A stretch of 64,000 bases of DNA from Geodermatophilus sp. YIM 151500. Lineage in GTDB: Bacteria; Actinomycetota; Actinomycetes; Mycobacteriales; Geodermatophilaceae. Under the pieces are notes generated by a model. The model ran no database searches. It was not told where the DNA came from and saw only the letters and a list, made by a program, of their open reading frames with translations. Of this stretch, positions 17,132 to 24,611 are shown piece after piece; positions within the stretch are counted from its first letter, which is position 1, and each line of letters begins with the position of its first letter. Location of the stretch: NCBI RefSeq assembly GCF_025716945.1, contig NZ_JAOVZT010000001.1, forward strand, positions 702,678 to 766,677, read 5' to 3'. The position numbers and the translations under genes are program-made.

Positions 17132-18072
17132 CCGTCCTGGCCCGGCAGTCGCTGGCGGAGTTCCTCGGCTCGGCCGGGCTGGTCACCGTCGTCATCGGCT
17201 CGGGCATCGCCGCGCAGCGGCTCTCGCCGGACGACGTCGGCCTGCAGCTGCTGCAGAACGCCGTGGTCACCGGCGCCGGATTGGTGGCCCTGATCCTCGC
17301 CTTCGGACCGGTCTCCGGCGGGCACTTCAACCCGGTCGTCACCCTGGCCGCGCGGGCCTTCGGCGGCGTGGGCAACCGGCAGGTCGCCGCGTACCTCTCG
17401 GCGCAGGTGGTCGGCGGTGTCGCCGGCGCACTCCTGGCGAACCTGATGTTCGGCCTGCCTGCGGTCACCCTGTCGACGCGGGACAGGTCGGGCGGCGGGT
17501 TGTGGTTGTCAGAGGCCGTGGCGACGTTCGGGCTCGTGGTCCTGGTCTTCGGACTGGTCCGAGCGGGCCGGGCCGGGTTGGCGCCCTTCGCCGTGGGCTC
17601 CTACATCACGGCGGCGTACTGGTGGTCGTCGTCGACGAGCTTCGCCAACCCGATGATCGACGTCGCCCGCACGCTGTCGGACACCTTCGCCGGCATCGCG
17701 CCGGCCTCGGTGCCCATGTTCCTGGTCATGCAGCTCGTCGGCGGAGCGGTTGCGGTCGCCGTCGTCGCGCTGCTGTACCCGCAGGTGGCCGCGACCGCCG
17801 GGACGGCCGTCGTCCCGCACGACGGTGCCGGCCCGTCCGGCCCCCATCACGGATCCCGGATGGTCCCCGGGGGACCTGACGATCGGAGCGAGCCACATGA
17901 CCCCGACCTCACCCTGGACGCTGCCGGACCGGCCGCCGCCCGACCTGCCCTCCGCGCGGACGGAGGCGTCATGAGCGGCCGGCCGGCCGCCACGGCGGGG
18001 CCGTGGCCCGCCGTGCCCCTACCCCAGCCGTCCGACTCGCCCCCCACCCACCCGTCCGAGGAGACGTCGTGA
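17122..18072 (+). CDS. Aquaporin/MIP-type channel of an arsenic operon (AqpS-like)
   Basis: A 316-residue major intrinsic protein with about six membrane helices in its first 220 residues. The two NPA boxes are altered: NPV at residues 70-72 (GGHFNPVVTLA) and NPM at 176-178 (SFANPMIDVAR). Channels of this kind in ars operons, such as AqpS of Sinorhizobium meliloti, let arsenite leave the cell down its gradient after ArsC reduces arsenate. The start is GTG 17122, inside the end of arsR2. After residue 220 there is an unusual 95-residue Pro/Gly/Asp-rich tail with no membrane helix. The stop overlaps the arsC start as GTGA, which supports this reading frame. Confidence 0.82.
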   Translation: MRLTVLARQSLAEFLGSAGLVTVVIGSGIAAQRLSPDDVGLQLLQNAVVTGAGLVALILAFGPVSGGHFNPVVTLAARAFGGVGNRQVAAYLSAQVVGGVAGALLANLMFGLPAVTLSTRDRSGGGLWLSEAVATFGLVVLVFGLVRAGRAGLAPFAVGSYITAAYWWSSSTSFANPMIDVARTLSDTFAGIAPASVPMFLVMQLVGGAVAVAVVALLYPQVAATAGTAVVPHDGAGPSGPHHGSRMVPGGPDDRSEPHDPDLTLDAAGPAAARPALRADGGVMSGRPAATAGPWPAVPLPQPSDSPPTHPSEETS

Positions 18073-18476
18073 GCCGCCGACCCAGCGTCCTGTTCGTGTG
18101 CGTGCACAACGCCGGCCGGTCGCAGATGGCCGCCGGCTGGCTGCGGCACCTGGCCGGTGGATCCGTGGAGGTGCGTTCGGCCGGTTCGCTGCCCGGCGAC
18201 CGGGTGAACCCGGCCGCCGTAGCGGCGATGGCCGAGGTCGGTATCGACATCTCGGCCCAGCAGCCGAAGGTGCTCACGACCGACGCCGTCGAGGCCTCCG
18301 ACGTGGTCATCACCATGGGCTGCGGCGACGCCTGCCCGGTCTTCCCCGGCAAGCGCTACCTCGACTGGCAGCTCGACGACCCGGCCGGCAAGGGCGTCGA
18401 GGCCGTCCGCCCCATCCGCGACGAGATCGAGCGGCGGGTCCGCACCCTCGTCGCCGAGCTCGGCGCGGCGGGGTAG
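18069..18476 (+). CDS. arsC: Arsenate reductase, low-molecular-weight phosphatase type
   Basis: A 135-residue thiol-dependent ArsC that reduces arsenate to arsenite. The phosphate-binding loop CVHNAGR places the nucleophile at Cys11 and Arg at 17. Two further redox cysteines, Cys85 and Cys89, sit in MGCGDACPVFPGKRYLDW, as in thioredoxin- or mycothiol-coupled enzymes. The general-acid loop is DDPAGK. The GTG start overlaps the channel stop by four bases, so the two are co-translated. No ArsB or ACR3 pump is in the operon. Confidence 0.92.
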   Translation: MSRRPSVLFVCVHNAGRSQMAAGWLRHLAGGSVEVRSAGSLPGDRVNPAAVAAMAEVGIDISAQQPKVLTTDAVEASDVVITMGCGDACPVFPGKRYLDWQLDDPAGKGVEAVRPIRDEIERRVRTLVAELGAAG

Positions 18477-18501
18477 CCACCGCTCGCGGACGACGGACCC
18501 G

Positions 18502-18711
18502 TCAGGCGACCGGACGCTCGAAGGTGACCAGCACACCCTCGACGCCGCCCGGGCCGATCCGGCCCTTGACCTCGACCGAGGTGATGGCCTTCAGCTGCCA
18601 CCCCTGCCGGGCGTGCTCGTTCAGCACCTTCTCCAGCTTGCCGCCGCTCATCTTGCCTCCGACGAGCCCCTCACGGAGCTCCTCGACCTTGTACTCGTAG
18701 CGCGCTGCCAT
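18502..18711 (-). CDS. Small DUF4177-type protein
   Basis: A 69-residue protein, MAARYEYKVEELREG... ending VLVTFERPVA. The pattern YEYKV, followed by LNEHARQGWQLKAI, is that of the DUF4177 family, small alpha/beta proteins of unknown role. The start ATG at 18711 has ggaagga upstream. It converges with arsC, with 25 bp between their stops. Confidence 0.78.
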   Translation of the reverse strand: MAARYEYKVEELREGLVGGKMSGGKLEKVLNEHARQGWQLKAITSVEVKGRIGPGGVEGVLVTFERPVA

Positions 18712-18843
18712 CGCCGCCGTCCTTCCCGACGCACCGTCCCGGCCAGCCTGCCGGGCCGGGCGCGACGCGTCGAGGACGCGGACGCCGGCTCGCCGACTGC
18801 CGTGTGCCCGTACGGAGCCGTCGTGCCGGACCCGCCCACGGGG

Positions 18844-18849
18844 TAGCGT
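18844..18849 (+). promoter_or_regulatory. -10 hexamer TAGCGT, leaderless start of the PspC-like gene
   Basis: TAGCGT ends five bases before the ATG at 18855 and no ribosome site is present. Transcription should begin at or next to the start codon. Confidence 0.6.
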
Positions 18850-18854
18850 CCGGC

Positions 18855-19040
18855 ATGGCTTCCACACTCGTCCGCCCCCGCTCCGGCAAGGTCATCGCCG
18901 GCGTCTGCGCGGCGCTGGCCGACCGGTTCGGCCTGTCCCGCGGGCTCGTGCGCCTCGGCTTCGTGCTGTTCGGCCTGTTCGGCGTGGGGGAGCTCGTCTA
19001 CATCGCGCTCTGGATCCTCATCCCCAAAGAGCGGTACTGA
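18855..19040 (+). CDS. PspC-domain small membrane protein
   Basis: A 61-residue protein with the PspC signature KVIAGVCAALADRFGLSRGLVRL and a following membrane helix (FVLFGLFGVGELVYIALWILIP). PspC-like proteins sit in the inner membrane and are linked to envelope stress responses. A stand-alone minimal domain like this is common in actinobacteria. It is probably translated from a leaderless transcript. Confidence 0.85.
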   Translation: MASTLVRPRSGKVIAGVCAALADRFGLSRGLVRLGFVLFGLFGVGELVYIALWILIPKERY

Positions 19041-19089
19041 GCCGGCTCCCCGGGCGGCGCACGGACCGAGCCGGCTCACCGGGCGGTGC
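19039..19089. terminator. 29-bp direct repeat with palindromic core between convergent genes
   Basis: GAGCCGGCTC occurs at 19039-19048 and again at 19068-19077, each within a 22-bp repeat that differs at two positions. Because the core is self-complementary, the two copies can pair as a 10-bp stem. The element spans both stop codons of the PspC-like gene and the aldo/keto reductase, so a shared terminator is plausible. Confidence 0.55.
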
Positions 19090-20110
19090 GCGGCCCGGCC
19101 CACAGGTCGATGCCGGCGTCGACCGCGTGCTCGTCGATCGCCGTGAGCTCGTCGTCGGTGAAGTCGAGCCGCTCCAGCGCGGCGATGTTCTGCTCCAGCT
19201 GCCGGACGCTGCTGGCGCCGACGAGCACCGTGGTCACCCGCTCGTCGCGCAGCGCCCAGGCGAGGGCCATCTGCGCCAGGCTCTGACCGCGCTTGCCCGC
19301 GATCCCGTCCAGCGCCCGGATCCGCTCGACCGCCTCGTCGGTGAGCAGGTCGGTCGACAGCGACTTGCCCTGGCTGGCGCGCGAGCCCTCGGGCACGCCG
19401 TCCAGGTACTTGTCGGTGAGCATCCCCTGGGCCAGCGGCGAGAAGGCGATGCACCCGGCGCCGACCTCGGCGAGGGTGTCCAGCAGGCCCTCGGTCTCGA
19501 TCCAGCGGTTGAGCATCGAGTACGAGGGCTGGTGGATCAGCAGCGGCGTCCCCAGGTCGGCCAGGATGCGCGCCGCCTCGGCCGTGTCCGCCGGCGAGTA
19601 GGAGGAGATGCCGGCGTAGAGCGCCTTCCCCGAGCGGACGGCGGTGTCCAGCGCCCCCATCGTCTCCTCGAGCGGCGTGGTCGGGTCGGGCCGGTGCGAG
19701 TAGAAGATGTCGACGTACTCCAGGCCCATCCGCCGCAGCGACTGGTCGAGGCTGGCCAGCACGTACTTGCGCGAGCCGCCGCCCTGGCCGTAGGGGCCGG
19801 GCCACATGTCGTAGCCGGCCTTGCTGGAGATCACCAGCTCGTCCCGGTACGGACGGAAGTCGTCGGCCAGGTGCCGGCCGAAGTTGGTCTCCGCGGAGCC
19901 GTACGGCGGTCCGTAGTTGTTGGCCAGGTCGAAGTGCGTGATTCCCAGGTCGAAGGCCCGCCGGAGGATCTGCCGCTGCCGGTCGAACGGGACGTCGTCG
20001 CCGAAGTTGTGCCACAGCCCGAGGCTGATCGCCGGCAGGTCCAGGCCGCTGCGCCCGGTGCGCCGGTAGGTCATGGAGGCGTAGCGGTCGTCGGCAGCGC
20101 GGTAGGCCAT
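19076..20110 (-). CDS. Aldo/keto reductase, YghZ/GPR-like
   Basis: A 344-residue NADPH-dependent reductase. Catalytic Asp and Tyr are in HFDLANNYGPPYGSAE near residues 59-74, the Lys is in VISSKAGYDMWPGPYG, and the His is in IFYSHRPDP. The GPPYGSAE and DMWPGPYG segments are diagnostic of the L-glyceraldehyde 3-phosphate reductase (YghZ/GPR) branch, which detoxifies methylglyoxal and related aldehydes. The C-terminal cofactor motif VLVGASSVRQLEQN is present. The start is the ATG at 20110. The AtoE-like transporter lies 50 bp upstream on the same strand. Confidence 0.88.
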   Translation of the reverse strand: MAYRAADDRYASMTYRRTGRSGLDLPAISLGLWHNFGDDVPFDRQRQILRRAFDLGITHFDLANNYGPPYGSAETNFGRHLADDFRPYRDELVISSKAGYDMWPGPYGQGGGSRKYVLASLDQSLRRMGLEYVDIFYSHRPDPTTPLEETMGALDTAVRSGKALYAGISSYSPADTAEAARILADLGTPLLIHQPSYSMLNRWIETEGLLDTLAEVGAGCIAFSPLAQGMLTDKYLDGVPEGSRASQGKSLSTDLLTDEAVERIRALDGIAGKRGQSLAQMALAWALRDERVTTVLVGASSVRQLEQNIAALERLDFTDDELTAIDEHAVDAGIDLWAGPRTAR

Positions 20111-20160
20111 GGCGTCGATCGTGGAGCACCGCCACGGATGCCGCCCGCCGGGGCGGCCGG

Positions 20161-21564
20161 TCAGCCGGCGCCGACGACGAGCAGCGTCCCCGCGAAGATG
20201 ATCCCGCTGACCACCAGCGTGATGATCGTGTAACCGAGGATGTCGCGGACGCCCAGGCGGGCCACCGCCAGCAGCGGCAGGGTCCAGAACGGCTGGATCA
20301 TGTTGGTCCACTGGTCGCCGTACGAGATGGCCATGATGATCGGCGCCGCGTCGACCCCGAGGGACTCCGCGCTGCCCATGAAGATCGGCGCCTGGACGGC
20401 GAACTGGCCGCCGCCCGAGGGTACGAACATGTTGAGCAGCCCGGCGGCGAGGAACGCCCACAGGCCGAGCGTGCCCGGGGTTGCGATGCTGACGAAGAAG
20501 TCGCTGATGACCGCCGCGAGGCCGGTGGCGGTGGTCATGCCCAGGATGCCCGCGTAGAGCGGGTACTGGATGAGCACCTCGCCGACCGTGCGGCCGGCGT
20601 CGGCGACCAGCGTGCCCAGTTCCCGCGGCGACTTGACGACCAGCAGGATCGCGGCGAGGAAGGTCCAGTTGACGATGTCGAGGGTGAGGTTGAAGCCCTC
20701 CTGGACGAAGTACACGGCCAGGTAGACCAGCAGCGCCACGCCGATGGACAGCGTGACCGCCCGAGCGCCGTCGATGCGGTCGGCCAGCGTCGCCGCCGGC
20801 TTGGCCGTCGGCCCGACGTCGGCCGGCACGGGCGCGCCGCCCTGGCTCGGGTCGCCGGCCGGTCCCTCGTGTTCGTCCTCGTCGGCCTCGACCGCGTCGT
20901 CGGGCAGCTCGACGACCGGGTCTTCGCTCCGGGGCGCCATCAGCACCATGGCGCCGGCGACCGCGGCGAGGGTGAGCACCGTGGCGATCATGTTCCACGT
21001 CGAGAACGTGGTCTCGGTGACCGGGACGACGCCGAACTCCTCGGCGAAGAAGCTGCCCTCCGTGGCGGCGGCGAGCGGGCCGGACCCCGAGTAGCCCATG
21101 TGCCACACGACGAACCCGGAGTAGGCCGAGGCCACCAGCAGCGGGTAGTGCACCCGGACGCCGCGACGTCGCGCGCTGCGGCCGATCTCGATGGCGAGGA
21201 TGCCGCCGACGATCAGTCCCAGCCCCCAGCTGATCAGCGAGGCGATGCCGGCGACCAGCGCGACGAAGGCGTAGGCGGCCTTCGGCGAGCGGGGCAGACC
21301 GGCGACGCGGACCAGGAAGCGGTGCACCGGCGGGGTGTGCGCCAGCGTGTAGCCGAAGAGCAGCACGAGCGCGATCTGCGTCATGAAGGCCAGCAGCCCC
21401 GCCAGCCCGTCACCCCAGGCGCGGACGACGTCGACCGGCCCGGCGTCGGTGAGGCCCAGCGCGAGGCCGGCCACGACGAAGGTCAGGATGACGGCGAAGA
21501 CGAGCGAGTTGGGCATGTAGCGCTCGACCAGCGTCACCATGGGACGCGACAGCGCACGCAGCAT
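20161..21564 (-). CDS. atoE: Short-chain fatty acid transporter, AtoE family
   Basis: A 467-residue membrane protein with about ten to eleven helices. The segments FMTQIALVLLFGYTLAHTPPV, SLISWGLGLIVGG, GYSGSGPLAAATEGS and FVPSGGGQFAVQAPI are the conserved AtoE/YfgO-like signatures. A charged cytoplasmic loop near residues 210-250 (acidic, then Pro/Ala-rich) is longer than usual. It likely imports acetoacetate, butyrate or similar acids. The start ATG 21564 has gggaggt nine bases upstream. A role together with the adjacent aldo/keto reductase is possible but unproven. Confidence 0.88.
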   Translation of the reverse strand: MLRALSRPMVTLVERYMPNSLVFAVILTFVVAGLALGLTDAGPVDVVRAWGDGLAGLLAFMTQIALVLLFGYTLAHTPPVHRFLVRVAGLPRSPKAAYAFVALVAGIASLISWGLGLIVGGILAIEIGRSARRRGVRVHYPLLVASAYSGFVVWHMGYSGSGPLAAATEGSFFAEEFGVVPVTETTFSTWNMIATVLTLAAVAGAMVLMAPRSEDPVVELPDDAVEADEDEHEGPAGDPSQGGAPVPADVGPTAKPAATLADRIDGARAVTLSIGVALLVYLAVYFVQEGFNLTLDIVNWTFLAAILLVVKSPRELGTLVADAGRTVGEVLIQYPLYAGILGMTTATGLAAVISDFFVSIATPGTLGLWAFLAAGLLNMFVPSGGGQFAVQAPIFMGSAESLGVDAAPIIMAISYGDQWTNMIQPFWTLPLLAVARLGVRDILGYTIITLVVSGIIFAGTLLVVGAG

Positions 21565-21726
21565 CGGTCTCGGACCTCCCGGCAGGGCGTCGTCCCGGCT
21601 GCCCCTGCCGACGAGCCGGCCCGCCGGTGGCGCCCGGCCGGGGTCGCAGCGGCTGGACTCCGCGGTGGTCGCAACATCGCACCGCCCGGCGCGGCCTGCA
21701 ACGCGACGCCGGCGGAACCGTGCAGG

Positions 21727-22125
21727 TCAGGTACGCCCGAGCGAGCGCAGCCGCTCCTCGCGCGCCGCCCGGAGCAGCTCGGCGACCCCCGGGTCGTCGA
21801 ACGTCGCGGGCCCGCGCAGGGCCAGCTTGCGGAAGGACCTGCCGGTGCCGTCGAGCCGCCGGCCCTCGTCGGGCAGGACGGCGCCGTGGTTGAACCCGAG
21901 GTTCACCTTGTCGCCGTAGACGGCGAGGTAGCAGTAGTGCTCGCTGCCCTTCCGGCGGCCGACGCCGTAACCGACCGTGCGCTGGTGCGGCCAGACGACG
22001 CGCACCACCTGCGGGTCGACGGTGCGGATGAGCGCGTCGGCGGCGCGCACCAGCTCGGCGGCCCCGGCGGGCAGAGCCGCCACGAGGGCGTCGAGGTCGT
22101 CGATGTCGTCGCCGGCGTCCCCCAC
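21727..22125 (-). CDS. DUF1801-domain protein
   Basis: About 132 residues. The YdhG/DUF1801 fold is suggested by ADALIRTVDPQVVRVVWPHQRTVGYGVG and KVNLGFNHGAVLPDEGR, with the C-terminal RSFRKLALRGPATFDDPGVAELLRAA. Proteins of this fold resemble the iron-sulfur frataxin-like group, but the function is unknown. I start it at GTG 22125, with cggag upstream; a longer frame exists but is Arg/Pro-rich and would overlap the next promoter. Confidence 0.72.
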   Translation of the reverse strand: MGDAGDDIDDLDALVAALPAGAAELVRAADALIRTVDPQVVRVVWPHQRTVGYGVGRRKGSEHYCYLAVYGDKVNLGFNHGAVLPDEGRRLDGTGRSFRKLALRGPATFDDPGVAELLRAAREERLRSLGRT

Positions 22126-22227
22126 GGGTCTCCGATCGGTCGGTGGCGCGCGTCCTCGCGGCGCCGCACGGGTGGTCCGAGGGCATAGGGTCGCAAGCGG
22201 CCGCTCCACCGATCAGGGAGGGACCCC

Positions 22228-22383
22228 GTGCTGCGTCTGCTCGGGCTGCTGCTCGTCGTCTGGCTCGTGATCACCGTCGTCGGCGCCGTGCTCGAGGGCC
22301 TGTTCTGGCTGATGGTCGTCGGCGGGCTGCTGTTCCTGGCCACCGCCGCCTACGGCTGGACCCGGCGCGGAACCCACGTCTGA
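22228..22383 (+). CDS. Small two-helix membrane protein
   Basis: A 51-residue protein starting at GTG 22228 (V-L-R-L-L-G...) with a strong ribosome site, agggaggga. Two hydrophobic segments (LLGLLLVVWLVITVVGAV and FWLMVVGGLLFLATAAYGW) are joined by a short turn, and the C-terminus is basic (TRRGTHV). I recognise this as the hydrophobin-like small membrane protein type common in actinobacteria, with no assigned function. Confidence 0.7.
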   Translation: MLRLLGLLLVVWLVITVVGAVLEGLFWLMVVGGLLFLATAAYGWTRRGTHV

Positions 22384-22431
22384 GCCCTCCTCGCCGGACT
22401 GCGGACCGGTGTCGGCACCGGGCGTTGCCGA

Positions 22432-22437
22432 TACCCT
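22432..22437 (+). promoter_or_regulatory. -10 hexamer TACCCT, leaderless start of the LuxR-type gene
   Basis: TACCCT ends six bases before the GTG at 22444 with no ribosome site between them. This suggests that the promoter survives although the downstream gene is frameshifted. Confidence 0.55.
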
Positions 22438-22443
22438 GGCGCC

Positions 22444-24593
22444 GTGCTGCATGGCCGCGAGGCCGAGTGCGCCCTCCTGGACGACGTGGTGCGGGCCGTG
22501 CGCGCGGACACGAGCGCGGCGGTCGTCCTCGTGGGGGACGCCGGCATCGGCAAGACCGCGCTGCTGCACCGCGCGGCGCGGGCCGCACCCGACCTGCGGG
22601 TGCTCCGCGCGGCCGGCGTCGAGGCCGAGACGGAGCTGCCCTTCGCCACCCTCCACCAGTTGCTGGGGCCGGTGCTCCACCTGGTCCCCGCGCTCCCGCC
22701 CCCGCAGGCGGCCGCGCCGGGCGCCGCGGTTGGGCTCACCGACGCCGCTGGGCGCGACCGGTTCCTCGTCGCCGCCGGAGTGCTGTCGCTGCTGGGCGAG
22801 GCGGCCGGCGACCGAGGCCTGGTCTGCCTCGTGGACGACGCCCAGTGGGCCGATCCGGCGTCCGCGGACGCCCTGGTCTTCGCCGCGCGACGGCTGTCGG
22901 CGGAGGGGGTCGCCGTCCTGTTCGCCATCCGCAGCAGCACAACCCACCGGCTGGACGTCCCGGAGATCCGGCGGATCGAGCTCGGCGGCCTGCCGCGCGG
23001 GTCCGTGGCCGCCCTGATCGAGGACGTCAGCGGCACCACGCCTCCCGACGCGGTCGTCGACGGGCTCGTCGAGGTCACCGCCGGCAACCCGCTCGCCGTC
23101 CGCGAGCTCACCCGGCTGCTGACGCCCGAGCAGGTCGCCGGTCGCGCTCCGCTCCCCGACCTCCTGCCGCTCAGCGACGACCTCGAGCGAGCATTCCTCG
23201 GTCAGGTCCGCGGCCTCGCGTCGCACGCCCGTTCGGCCGTGCTGGTCGCGGCCCTCGACACGACCGGGCAGGTCGAGGTGGTCACCCGGGCCGGCGAACG
23301 GCTCGGAGCACCGGAGGACGCGCTGCACGAGGCCGAGGCGCGGTCGCTGCTGCGGATCGACGGGACCCCGCTCGCCGCGCCGCGCACGCCGTCGCGGCGA
23401 GTGGCCACGAGCGGGCGGCGGTGCTCACCTCGGACGGGAACCGGGCGGCCCGGCGGTTCGTCGAGGCCGCCCGGTCCGCGTGGCTGGCGGCGGTGCCGCA
23501 GAAGGCGTACGCCGCACTGGACGCCGCCGCTCCGCGGATGTCGAACCCGGTCGTCCGTGCGGAGGCGACGCACGTGCGGGGGCTGCTCGAGTGGCGCCGC
23601 GGGTCCTCGGCGGAGGCCCACCGCATCCTCCTCGCCGGGGCCGGGCCGGCGGCTCGGGTGGCACCCGGTACGGCGCTGGCCATGCTCGTGCTGGCCCAGG
23701 AGGCCGCCGGCTACGTCGGTGACGTCGAGGGGCTGGCCGCGGCCGGTGCCGTCGCCGACACCGTGGACCCCGGGGAGGACCGGGACGCCGTCCTGCACAA
23801 GCTGGTCGCGGTCGGCTTCGGCCACGTGGTGACCGGGCGGGTGGACTCGGGGGTGGCGCTGCTCCGCGCCGCCACGGAGCGGGCCGGGCAGGTCGAGGAC
23901 CTGCAGCAGCTCACCGTGCTGTGCCACGCGGCCGCCTCGTACGGCGACCAGGTCACCGCGGCCCAGCTCGCCGAGCGTGCGGTGCGGGTGGCACGCAGCG
24001 GCCACCTCAGCATCTGGCTGCCGCACGCGTCGGAGTACTGCGTCTACGCCGACTGCGCACGCGGCCACCTGGCAGCGGCCGCCGCCCTGGCGACGGAGGG
24101 TCTCGACCTCGCCCCGCCGGACGCCGACGAGCTGTTCCACGAGGCCGGCGAGCTGCTGGAGGCGACCCCCCTGCCCCTGCAGACGGCCCGCACGCACCTG
24201 CTGCACGGCGAGTGGTTGCGACGGCAGCGCCGCCGGGTCGACGCCCGCGTGCACCTGAGGCTCGCCCTGGAGATCTTCGAGCGGCTCGGCGCCCGGCCCT
24301 GGGAGGCCCGGGCCCGAGCGGAGCTGCGGGCGACCGGGGAGACCGCCCGCAAGCGCGCCCCCAGCACCGCCGACCAGCTCACCCCGCAGGAGCTGCAGAT
24401 CGTGCGGATCGTCCGCGACGGCGCGACGAACCGGGACGTCGCCGCCCAGCTGTTCCTCAGCCCGCGCACCGTCGACCACCGCCTGCGCAAGGTCTTCGTG
24501 AAGCTGGGCCTCACCTCCCGGGCGGAGCTGTTCCGGCTCGACGTCGGTGACGGCGCCCCGACGGGCACCCGCTCCGCCGTGGCCGCGGGATGA
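22444..24593 (+). pseudogene. Frameshifted LuxR-family ATP-binding regulator (LAL type)
   Basis: The 5 prime part reads in one frame from GTG 22444: an AAA-type domain with Walker A VGDAGIGKT near residue 35 and Walker B LVCLVDDAQWAD. Homology stops at about 23365 (LLRIDGTPL). The rest of the protein continues in a different frame from about 23395 (HERAAVLTSDGNRAARRF...) through tetratricopeptide-like helices to a LuxR helix-turn-helix (LTPQELQIVRIVRDGATNRDVA...TVDHRLRKVFVKLGL) ending at 24593. Family members normally have about 60-80 residues between these two points (the HPLVRSAVY region), so an internal deletion plus frameshift is inferred. The first frame would terminate at 23832 and lack the DNA-binding domain. 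Confidence 0.8.
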
Positions 24594-24611
24594 CGACGGC
24601 CGCTCCGGCGC

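Noticed and set aside
19039-19089. Direct repeats around the PspC-like/aldo-keto reductase junction considered as an insertion target duplication
   Set aside because: No element lies between the copies; the 7-nt gap and self-pairing cores fit a terminator better.
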